This document shows positions 24,239 through 31,028 of a stretch of 39,276 bases of DNA, in pieces; the first letter of the stretch is position 1, and every line of letters starts with the position of its first letter. The translations under genes were made by a program, and so were the position numbers. The DNA is from a bacterium (lineage in GTDB: Bacteria > Desulfobacterota > Binatia > UBA12015), in contig JAUIFY010000018.1 in assembly GCA_030430245.1 (NCBI GenBank), positions 1-39,276 on the forward strand, read 5' to 3'. Below the pieces are notes generated by a model that made no database searches, was not told where the DNA came from, and was given only the letters and a program-made list of their open reading frames with translations.

Positions 24239-25569
24239 CCCAGGGCTCGCAGCGCCTCTCGAGTCGAAGCATCGATGTCGGCGGGCGCGCGTGGCTCTTC
24301 GCGTCGACGACTCGAGACGTGACGTGCCAGCTCGTGTCGGAGCTCCGACGCGACGTCCGGCTCGGGCGCGGCGACCGGCGCCTCGAGCCCGAGGCGTGGC
24401 CGGATCCGGAAGAACCTCTCGACTCCCCGCGGGCCGACGAGCAGCTTCCACTCGTCGGTGACGACGGTCTTGATCGGCCCCAGCTCGGAGAAGCGAGGCG
24501 CCGCGGCGCGCTCGATCGGCCGCCCACGCTCGTCGAGCAACGCCCGCCCCGCGACATCGCTCGGGGGCTTCAGCCCGAGCAGCCGAAGAACGGTCGGAGC
24601 CACGTCGATGCCCTGCGCCGGGAGATCGGAGGCGGCCGGGGCGAAGCGGGGCGACCAGAAGAGAGCGAAGCTTCGAATGACCTCGTTGTAGAGGGTCTTC
24701 CCATGGCCGAGTCCCCCGTGCTCGTAGAACTCGTCGCCGTGGTCGGAGACGAGGACGATCAAGGTGTCGTCCAGCAGCCCTTCCTCGTCGAGCCGGGCTC
24801 GAAGGTCTCCGATCAAGCCATCGAAGTAGCGGATCCCCTCGTCGTAGAGCGCCCGCGTGAACTCCAGATCCACATCCGCGAGCTCCGGGACCCGCCCGTT
24901 TCGATAGACCTCCCGTCCGACGTCGGTGCGGTAGCGCGCAGGGACGTGACCTCGGCCGTAGGGATTGTGGGTATCGAGGTAGTGCAGATAGAGAAACAGC
25001 CCTCGATCCCGCTCGGCGCGGAGGATCTCCATCGCGACGTCGTTGATCGCGGCACCGCCGTGGCGCAGCGCCGAACCGTCCGCCCCCGAGACCAGGTAGC
25101 GTTCGTAGCCCTGAGCGAAGCCGTAGTCGTCTCGTAGCCAGGGATTCGCCACGACCGCCGCCGTCTCGAAGCCGCTCGCCTGGAGCCGCTCGGCCAGGGT
25201 GTCGACACGTGCGGGAAGAGTCGGCGGCACACCGACGGCGTCCTCCGAGAAGCCCCGCATCCTGGGCCAATACTCGATCCCCAGCGCTCCGGGGTAGTCG
25301 CCGGTCAGAAGTGCGGCCACGGACGGAACGGTGTGGGACGACTGCGCGACCAGGTTGCGGAAGAGCACGCCCTCGCGTGCCAGGTCGTCGATATGGGGGC
25401 TCGTATCGCGCGGGTAGCCCATGGCGCCGAGGTGGTCGGCCCGGAGGGCGTCGGCGACGATCAAGACCACGCGCTCGAATCTCGGGGGTGCCGGCGTCCG
25501 GGTGCACGCAGAGGCGGCGGCACCCAGGAGGCACAGGACGGCCGCAGCGAGAGCCCGGGAGCCCCTCAG
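24223..25569 (-). CDS. Sulfatase/alkaline-phosphatase-superfamily protein without formylglycine motif
   Basis: About 448 residues. The N-terminus is a signal (ALAAAVLCLLGAAASAC) with a possible weak lipobox cysteine. The sulfatase fold is clear: FERVVLIVADALRADHLGAMGYPRDTSPHIDDLA, LYLHYLDTHNPY, LIVLVSDHGDEFYEHGGLGHGKTLYNEVIRSF. The catalytic C/S-x-P-x-R motif is instead HTVPSVAALLTG, with Thr where formylglycine would form and Val for Arg. It may therefore be a Thr-using phospho- or phosphoethanolamine-type transferase rather than a sulfatase. No ATG/GTG/TTG fits near the signal. CTG at 25569 overlaps the upstream stop as CTGA, while GTG at 25692 would intrude 127 bp into the PaiB-like gene. 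The start is thus uncertain. Confidence 0.8.
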   Translation of the reverse strand: MRGSRALAAAVLCLLGAAASACTRTPAPPRFERVVLIVADALRADHLGAMGYPRDTSPHIDDLAREGVLFRNLVAQSSHTVPSVAALLTGDYPGALGIEYWPRMRGFSEDAVGVPPTLPARVDTLAERLQASGFETAAVVANPWLRDDYGFAQGYERYLVSGADGSALRHGGAAINDVAMEILRAERDRGLFLYLHYLDTHNPYGRGHVPARYRTDVGREVYRNGRVPELADVDLEFTRALYDEGIRYFDGLIGDLRARLDEEGLLDDTLIVLVSDHGDEFYEHGGLGHGKTLYNEVIRSFALFWSPRFAPAASDLPAQGIDVAPTVLRLLGLKPPSDVAGRALLDERGRPIERAAAPRFSELGPIKTVVTDEWKLLVGPRGVERFFRIRPRLGLEAPVAAPEPDVASELRHELARHVSSRRREEPRAPADIDASTREALRALGYLEP

Positions 25570-26195
25570 TCGGCGTCGAGCTCCCTCCGCATCTCTCTCG
25601 CCGTATCGACCCCCGCCGCACCGCCCTCGGACTCGAGTCCGGCGATCACGCGTCGGCGTTCGGAGTCGCTCTTGTTCTGCGAAAGCTTCCACTTTCCCTC
25701 GATCCGATCGATCACGAGGTCGAATGCCACGATGCCGCGCAGCATTCCATCGATGAAGTCGGAGGGGGCGTCGGCGGTCGTCCACGGCGCATCCCGGCCC
25801 TGCTCACTCTGCCCGACGAGCTCCTCCATCCGCTCCCTCACGACCGACGGTGAGTCCAGAATCCGCGGGCGCCCGTAGACGTGGACCGCGACGTAGTTCC
25901 ACGTCGGAACGTTCGACGCCGACTCCATCCATGCTGGCGAAACGTACGCGTGGGGTCCCTGGAACGTGACGATCACTCCCGCTCGCCCATCGAAAGCCTC
26001 CCACTGGCGATTCGCGCGTGCCACGTGTCCGAACAGCACACCGTGCGGCCCTTCACTCGGGCGAAGCACGAAGGGCATGTGACTCGCGACGAGGCCTTCC
26101 GGCGACTGCGAGACCATCGTGCCGAACGGCTGCTGGCGAACGAGGGCATGGAGGCGCTCGACATCCTCGACGTCGAAGTGCTTCGGGCGGTACAT
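25566..26195 (-). CDS. PaiB-type FMN-binding protein
   Basis: 209 residues. The start MYRPKHFDVEDVERLHALVRQQPFGTMVS and the central VLFGHVARANRQW / VIVTFQGPHAYVSPAWM / VPTWNYVAVHVYGRPRIL are the signature blocks of the PaiB family, a split-barrel FMN-binding fold. Bacillus PaiB was described as a negative regulator of sporulation and protease genes, but most homologues have no known role and some are flavin-dependent. The C-terminal KWKLSQNKSDSERRRVIAGLE is also typical. I choose the ATG at 26195 because family members begin MYxPxxF; a GTG 33 nt earlier is possible. The stop overlaps the possible CTG start of the sulfatase-like gene. Confidence 0.88.
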   Translation of the reverse strand: MYRPKHFDVEDVERLHALVRQQPFGTMVSQSPEGLVASHMPFVLRPSEGPHGVLFGHVARANRQWEAFDGRAGVIVTFQGPHAYVSPAWMESASNVPTWNYVAVHVYGRPRILDSPSVVRERMEELVGQSEQGRDAPWTTADAPSDFIDGMLRGIVAFDLVIDRIEGKWKLSQNKSDSERRRVIAGLESEGGAAGVDTAREMRRELDAD

Positions 26196-26258
26196 CGGGC
26201 CGGTTGTAACGCGAAGCACCCGCCGCACGAAACGTTCTCCACGCCCGTGGAAGCCGGC

Positions 26259-26730
26259 TCACACCGGGGCGCGGCCGTCCAGGACCGTGCCGCGGAAGAA
26301 CTCCCGGTTCGATTCGGTGCAGAACCCATGGGCGTTGTCACACATGAAGCGACGAAACGGGTCTGCGTCGAGCCACCCGTGCTCGATGTGCTCGTACGCC
26401 TCGGGAAGAGCTTCGCGTCGAGCTTGGCGGGATCGAAGGCCCGAATCCCTTCGGGGCCTCAGTTCTCGCAGTGGCCGATCAGGTCCACCAACATTCGAAC
26501 GGCCCAGGTCACGCCACCCTCCAGAAGGGCGAGACGGAGACCCGGATGGCGATGGAAGACGCCGCCGAAGAAGAGCGGGCGACTTGGCCGTCGCCTCGCT
26601 CGCCGCTCCGAAATTCGTGCTCGATCCCGGGGATGGACTCGAAGAAGTGCCCATCGGCGTCGATGACGGGATGGGACAGGCTCGATCGGATCTCTGGCGC
26701 GGTCTTCGGCGTCCAGGAACGCGCACTCAC
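26259..26730 (-). pseudogene. Decayed amidohydrolase-2 family gene
   Basis: Three fragments of one amidohydrolase (metal-dependent TIM-barrel) lie in order but in different frames. Fragment A (about 26585-26730) has HPVIDADGHFFESIPGIEHEF, the N-terminal metal-site block. Fragment B (about 26462-26582) has PLFFGGVFHRHPGLRLALLEGG and LVDLIGHCEN, then a TGA at 26459-26461. Fragment C (26259 to about 26415) has EAYEHIEHGWLDADPF and FFRGTVLDG, the family C-terminus. A functional relative is near 400 residues; here only about 155 codons remain, so most of the barrel core is deleted between A and B. The GTG start overlaps the stop of the upstream sensor gene as GTGA. Non-functional as an enzyme. Confidence 0.7.
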
Positions 26731-27341
26731 TCGGCCGAGCGTGGTTTCGGGGAGAGAAAGATCAGGGCGAGAAGCATCACCGTGAGCGCGATCAGCATGT
26801 AGTTCTCGACGCGAGCGATCCAGTGCATCTCCTCGACTGCCTTGTCCCCGAGGCTCATCTGCCTCTTGCCCTCGGCGAGCTGGATCTTCGAGAGGGCCCG
26901 CAGGTCTTCCTGCAGATTCGCCATCTCGCCTGCGAGACGCTGACGTTCCGCGAGACTCAGGTCCGTCGCCTCGGTGAGACGAAGCTCGAGCTCCGTCGCC
27001 TGGAGGATCTCGACGTTGGATTCGAACCGAGCCAGAGCCTCCGCTTCCTTCGGTGTCAGCTTCGTCGCACGGAACTCCCGGAGGCGGTCGTCGATCTCTT
27101 GGTTCACGCGAGCGTTTCGGTCCGCGTAGAACGCGGCGTCGCGAGAGATGGTCGCGATCTCCTTGCCATGAAGCAGCGTCGAGAGCTCGAAAATGAGGCC
27201 CTTCACGACCAATCGATCCTCGTAGATCTCTTCGACGGCTTCCTGAACCTGCTCGAAGTTCTCCACGTTGGAGCGGCCCGTGAGCACGACGAAAAGAACG
27301 ACGCTGATCAACCCCAGAGCCAACACGATCTTGACGGGCAT
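26727..27341 (-). CDS. Four-helix-bundle (chemoreceptor-like) membrane sensor protein lacking an output domain
   Basis: 204 residues: TM1 (IVLALGLISVVLFVVLTG, ~4-22), a periplasmic helical region of about 150 residues, and TM2 (YMLIALTVMLLALIFL, ~180-197) followed by only a few residues. The helical region (VENFEQVQEAVEEIYEDRLVVKGLIFELSTLLHGKE; LSLAERQRLAGEMANLQEDLRALSKIQLAEG) follows the 4HB_MCP ligand-binding pattern of chemoreceptors and kinases. No HAMP, kinase or methyl-accepting domain is attached, so any signalling would need a partner. The ATG at 27341 begins just before TM1. A longer frame runs upstream through a non-coding region. Confidence 0.7.
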   Translation of the reverse strand: MPVKIVLALGLISVVLFVVLTGRSNVENFEQVQEAVEEIYEDRLVVKGLIFELSTLLHGKEIATISRDAAFYADRNARVNQEIDDRLREFRATKLTPKEAEALARFESNVEILQATELELRLTEATDLSLAERQRLAGEMANLQEDLRALSKIQLAEGKRQMSLGDKAVEEMHWIARVENYMLIALTVMLLALIFLSPKPRSAE

Positions 27342-27418
27342 GCTCACGGTAATTCGATTTCTATCCGAGCCCACGCATCCGTCAAAGCCCGATTCATCGG
27401 ATCGTGGAGATCTTCGGG

Positions 27419-27449
27419 GCCTCGAGCCCGCGCTCGAGGCTGCGGGCTC
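27419..27449. promoter_or_regulatory. Two overlapping, mutually exclusive hairpins in a divergent promoter region
   Basis: GCCTCGAG (27419-27426) pairs with CTCGAGGC (27433-27440). Alternatively GAGCCCGC (27424-27431) pairs with GCGGGCTC (27442-27449). Both stems are perfect 8-mers and share bases, so only one can form at a time. They lie in the 232-bp gap between the sensor gene (minus) and the GH13-like gene (plus). An attenuator-like switch or overlapping operators is possible. Confidence 0.4.
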
Positions 27450-27573
27450 TCTTCGACGACCGATCGTTGGCGGCGCCGGTGTCCTCCCGGCTCCGACGGC
27501 CTTCCGGTCCGGGCCGCCACACGGCACGAAACAGACTTGATGCCGGAGCCCGGGGCTCGCAAGCTGAGGGGAA

Positions 27574-28671
27574 GTGGCCGACGCAGACTCCAGAGAATGG
27601 TGGCGGGACGGTGTGCTGGGGCGGCTGATCGCGGGCGGGCAAGAGGTCCCGGTCGGGATGCTCGCCGGTCTCGGTCCGGGCGCCGACGCGCTCGGGCTCG
27701 ATGCACTCCTGATCCGGCCCGCCTCGAAGAAGCACGGACGGGAGATTCTGGCCGCCGCGCGAGACGAGGGCCTTCGCATCCTGATCGAGCTCGAGCCCGA
27801 CGGCGGCGCTGCCCCCGAAGCGCTCACGGACGCCGCTCGACACTGGCTGGAAGAGGGAGCCGCTGGCGTGTCCCTCGATCTGCCGACGCGAACCCCCACC
27901 CCCACCAAGGCGACCGTGACCCGGCTCTACGGGGAGCCAGACGAGAGCGAGACCGCGCCCCGGACGCTCCTGGAGGTCGCACGAGGGGTCGTCGACGGCT
28001 TCCACGGCCGCGTCCTCGTCGGACGGAGAACGAACGATGCGACGAGGGCAGCTCCCGCGGGCCCCCATCTCGTCGTGGAGACGGTGCTCCTGCGCAAACC
28101 ATGGCGCGCCCCCGCGTTCGGCCAGTCCCTCGACGACTGCGCGCGCGCCCTGCCTCCGCACGCCTGGCCCGGCTTCGCGATGGGCGCGCCTCGACGCGGC
28201 CCGTTTGCCGTCGGACTCTCGATGGACGACGCGCTCGCCGTCTCGGCGGCACTCCACCTGACGATTCGCGGCACGCCGTGCATCGAGCTCGAAAGCGAAA
28301 CGGAGCTTCCCGACCACGACGTGCGCCGCGAGTGGTACCGACGCGTGATCGATCTACGCAACGCCGAGGACGCCCTCCGACGCGGGAACTTCCGACGAAT
28401 CCGCCAGGAGAAATCAGTCCTGGGCTACCTCCGCGAGTTCGAAGCGCAGCGACTCGCCATCCTTCTGAACTTCGGCCGGCGTCCACGCACCGCACGCCTT
28501 CCGACGGGCTTCGGATGGACCACCGTGCTCGGCCGCGGCATCCCGGAAGGCCACCGATTCGCCGGCGGGGAGCTGTCGTTGCCGGGCTGCGGCGTACTCA
28601 TCGCCCGCGCCGGAGCGCCGCACTCCCGGACGCTCGGAGGCACCGGCCAACGCCGCGCCACCGGACGGTGA
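27574..28671 (+). CDS. GH13 alpha-amylase-family pseudoenzyme (catalytic residues mostly lost)
   Basis: 365 residues, shorter than GH13 alpha-glucosidases (~530). Alignment by eye: REWWRDGVLGRLI matches the WWrdaViYQiYprSF start; LGLDALLIRP and AARDEGLRILIELEP match the LGVDAIWLSP and HaRGLkVilDLVpNH strands, but the His is lost. FWLDRGVDGFRLDV becomes HWLEEGAAGVSLDL, keeping Asp but losing Arg. The acid/base region VLVGE is VLVGRR, and the NHD triad block is APR. C-terminal EWYRRVIDLRNAEDALRRGNFRRI and LAILLNFGRRPRTARLP are typical of GH13. The intact frame and a GAGGGGAA site before the GTG argue against simple decay. It may be a binding or structural protein derived from a glucosidase. Confidence 0.68.
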   Translation: MADADSREWWRDGVLGRLIAGGQEVPVGMLAGLGPGADALGLDALLIRPASKKHGREILAAARDEGLRILIELEPDGGAAPEALTDAARHWLEEGAAGVSLDLPTRTPTPTKATVTRLYGEPDESETAPRTLLEVARGVVDGFHGRVLVGRRTNDATRAAPAGPHLVVETVLLRKPWRAPAFGQSLDDCARALPPHAWPGFAMGAPRRGPFAVGLSMDDALAVSAALHLTIRGTPCIELESETELPDHDVRREWYRRVIDLRNAEDALRRGNFRRIRQEKSVLGYLREFEAQRLAILLNFGRRPRTARLPTGFGWTTVLGRGIPEGHRFAGGELSLPGCGVLIARAGAPHSRTLGGTGQRRATGR

Positions 28672-28711
28672 CGGGCGAAGATCGAGGGTCCGCATCTGCT
28701 ACAACGCGCGC

Positions 28712-29506
28712 ATGGCCACGTACGAGTTCGAGACGATCCGCGTCGAGCGCATCCGCGACGTCCTGAGGGTCACGATCGCGCATCCTTCGAGTCCCCTGAA
28801 TGCCGTCGACGAAGTTCTTCACCGCGAGCTCGCGCTCCTGTTTCGCGAGCTGAAGCGCGAAGACGACGCCCGCGCGATCCTTCTCACGGGGAGCGGCAAG
28901 GCGTTTTCGGCCGGGGGTGACTTCAACTGGTTTCCCGAGTTTCAGAAGCCCGAGGTTCTCGAAGAGGTGCGGCGCGATGGAAAGCAACTCGTCTCGGATC
29001 TCCTCGAGGTCGAGCTGCCGATCGTCGCCGCCGTGAACGGCCCGGCGGTCGGGCTGGGCGCGTCGATCGCGCTGCTCTGCGACGTCATCTTCGCGTCCGA
29101 GAAGGCGACCTTCGCCGATCCTCACGTACGCGTCGGCATCGTCGCGGGAGACGGAGGCGCGGCGATCTGGCCGCTACTGCTCGGACCGGCGCGGGCGAAA
29201 CAATACTTGATGACCGGCGACGCGATTCCCGCGACCGAAGCCGAACGCATCGGCCTCGTCAATTTCGTGCGGCCACACGAGGAGCTCGCGGCCGACGCCC
29301 TGGCGTTCGCCGAGCGACTCGCCACGGGTGCGCCCCTCGCCGTCAAGTTCACGAAGCTCGCAGTGAACAAGCTCGTCAAGGACGCCGTCCATACGGCGTT
29401 CGACACGTCCCTCGCCCTCGAGCTGGTGACCTTCCGCAGCGAAGATCACAGGGAAGCTCTCGAGGCCCTGCGGGCCAAGCGCGAACCGCGGTTTCGGGGC
29501 CGCTGA
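28712..29506 (+). CDS. Enoyl-CoA hydratase/isomerase family protein
   Basis: 264 residues of the crotonase fold. The oxyanion-hole blocks are GKAFSAGGDFNWFPEF and NGPAVGLGASIALLCDVIFAS. The ADPHVRVGIVAGDGGAAIWPLLLG block has His where the Glu144-equivalent usually sits, a form common in one bacterial subfamily with 'THVxVGxVAGDGG'. The middle GDAIPATEAERIGLVNFV and C-terminal LAVKFTKLAVNK complete the fold. The likely role is in acyl-CoA or aromatic-acid metabolism, but it may not be a classical hydratase. It lies 40 nt after the GH13-like gene on the same strand. No clear ribosome-binding site precedes the ATG. Confidence 0.9.
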   Translation: MATYEFETIRVERIRDVLRVTIAHPSSPLNAVDEVLHRELALLFRELKREDDARAILLTGSGKAFSAGGDFNWFPEFQKPEVLEEVRRDGKQLVSDLLEVELPIVAAVNGPAVGLGASIALLCDVIFASEKATFADPHVRVGIVAGDGGAAIWPLLLGPARAKQYLMTGDAIPATEAERIGLVNFVRPHEELAADALAFAERLATGAPLAVKFTKLAVNKLVKDAVHTAFDTSLALELVTFRSEDHREALEALRAKREPRFRGR

Positions 29507-29634
29507 AGGGCCGCATTGCGGGAACACCGCGAAGATGACACCAATTCTGAGTCCACACAGGTTGGCGCTCCCCGGCAGCCGCTTGCCCACGCAAGACCCC
29601 CGCTCACGAGTGCCAGAGAAAGGAAGATAGTAAC

Positions 29635-30342
29635 GTGCGCAAGCTCATCCTCGCCGCCGCGGTGGCGGCCCTTCTGCCCTCGGGAACCGCCTCGGCGGAA
29701 CCCAAGCTGGAGACCGACGACCAGAAGACGCTCTATGCGCTCGGCGTCGCGCTCTCCCAGAACCTCGCACCCTTCAGCCTCGCTCCGAACGAGGTGGAGA
29801 TCGTGACGATGGGCCTCTCCGACGGAGCGTTGGGCAAGGAGCCGAAGATCGACGTCAACGCGCAGCGCGCCAAGTTCCAGCAACTCGCGCAGTCCCGGCA
29901 GAGCGCTGCGGCCGCCAAGGAGAAGGAAGCGAGCAAGGACTTCCTCGAGAAGGCCGCGAAGGAAGACGGCACGGAGAAGACCGAATCCGGCCTGATCTAC
30001 AAGGAGACGAAGGCCGGTGAGGGAGAGTCGCCGAAAGCGACCGACCGGGTGACGGTGCACTACCACGGCACGCTCACGGACGGCACCGTGTTCGACTCCT
30101 CGAAGGACCGGGGCCAACCCGCCACGTTCCCTCTGAACGGCGTGATTCCGTGTTGGACCGAAGGCGTGCAGAAGATGAAGAAGGGCGGCTCGGCCCGCCT
30201 GATCTGCCCCTCCGACATCGCGTACGGAGACCGCGGTGCTCCGCCCAAGATCAAGCCCGGCGCGACGCTCATCTTCGACGTCGAGCTGATCGAGATCGCC
30301 GAAGGCGCGAAGGCTCCCGCGAAGCCGCCTGGACATCCGTAG
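29635..30342 (+). CDS. Exported FKBP-type peptidyl-prolyl cis-trans isomerase (FkpA/Mip-like)
   Basis: 235 residues. Signal peptide about residues 1-21 (LILAAAVAALLPSGTASA, with an ASA-E cleavage site). Residues 25-105 form the helical dimerisation arm typical of FkpA and Mip. Residues ~115-225 are the FKBP domain: VTVHYHGTLTDGTVFDSSKDRGQP, the conserved Trp in VIPCWTEGVQKMKKGG, SDIAYGDRG and ATLIFDVELIEI. It catalyses prolyl isomerisation and acts as a periplasmic chaperone. GTG is the start, with AGGAAG about 10 nt upstream. The usual leucine in the VIPGWxEGL loop is altered and a Cys is present (PCW), with a second Cys in RLICPSD, possibly a disulfide. Confidence 0.94.
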   Translation: MRKLILAAAVAALLPSGTASAEPKLETDDQKTLYALGVALSQNLAPFSLAPNEVEIVTMGLSDGALGKEPKIDVNAQRAKFQQLAQSRQSAAAAKEKEASKDFLEKAAKEDGTEKTESGLIYKETKAGEGESPKATDRVTVHYHGTLTDGTVFDSSKDRGQPATFPLNGVIPCWTEGVQKMKKGGSARLICPSDIAYGDRGAPPKIKPGATLIFDVELIEIAEGAKAPAKPPGHP

Positions 30343-30397
30343 GGAACCCGAGGGGTTGCGCGGCGCCGGCTCGAGGGTCGGCGCCGCGCCCGTCCCC

Positions 30398-30973
30398 ATG
30401 TTGAACCTGGCACAGGCCACCGACCCCGGCTGGGTCCAACGCGCCCTGGCCGATCTGGACGAAGTCCTGATCGACCACGCGCACTGCGAGAAGAAGGCCG
30501 CATCGACCGCCGTCAGCCTCCTCTTCCGCTACCCCGAGCGGCACGAGCTGCTGGAGCCTCTCTCCCAGCTCGCACGCGAAGAGCTCGAGCACTTCGAGCT
30601 CATGCTCGGGCATCTGGACCGCCTCGGCATCCGCTTCTACCGGCAGCTGCCGAGCCCCTACGCTGGCGAGCTGATGAAGGCGATCCGGCCGAACGAGCCG
30701 GAGCGCGCAGTGGATACTCTCCTCTGCCTGTCTCTCATCGAGGCCCGGAGCTGCGAGCGGATGAAGCTCCTCGCCGACGCACTCGAGGAGCCCAGCCTGA
30801 GGGAGCTCTACGCGAGCCTGCTCGCGAGCGAGGCTCGCCACCACCAGACGTACGTCGATCTCGCACGGGCCATCGAGCCCGACGTGGACGTACGCGGCCG
30901 CCTGCGCGAGCTGGCCCAGCACGAGGCATCGGTCATCGCCGCCTCGCCCGAGATGCCGCGGATGCACGCGTGA
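30398..30973 (+). CDS. miaE: tRNA 2-methylthio-N6-isopentenyladenosine-37 hydroxylase (MiaE-like)
   Basis: 191 residues of the ferritin-like diiron fold. The four-helix metal ligands are visible: DHAHCEKKAAS (Glu), LAREELEHFELMLGHL (ExxH), LSLIEARSCERMKLLA (Glu) and ASEARHHQTYVDLA (ExxH). This arrangement and the length fit MiaE, which hydroxylates the isopentenyl group of ms2i6A37 in tRNA. The ATG at 30398 matches family starts; a TTG at 30356 lies next to a GAGGGG site and would add 14 residues. It follows the FKBP gene by about 55 nt and converges on the membrane glycosyltransferase-like gene. Confidence 0.87.
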   Translation: MLNLAQATDPGWVQRALADLDEVLIDHAHCEKKAASTAVSLLFRYPERHELLEPLSQLAREELEHFELMLGHLDRLGIRFYRQLPSPYAGELMKAIRPNEPERAVDTLLCLSLIEARSCERMKLLADALEEPSLRELYASLLASEARHHQTYVDLARAIEPDVDVRGRLRELAQHEASVIAASPEMPRMHA

Positions 30974-31028
30974 TCGCCACGCGCCCCGACCGCGACCGTC
31001 CTTCCCCCACGCTGCGGGCCAGGGACCG

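Noticed and set aside
22601..25621. A 1006-codon open frame on the minus strand
   Set aside because: It is antisense to the GT-C-like gene and off-frame in the sulfatase-like gene. Low-complexity Arg/Gly/Ala composition and no motif.
28712..29506. His replacing a catalytic Glu in the enoyl-CoA hydratase as a sign of a dead enzyme
   Set aside because: The same HVxVGxVAGDGG pattern is common in an established crotonase subfamily, so it is not unusual here.
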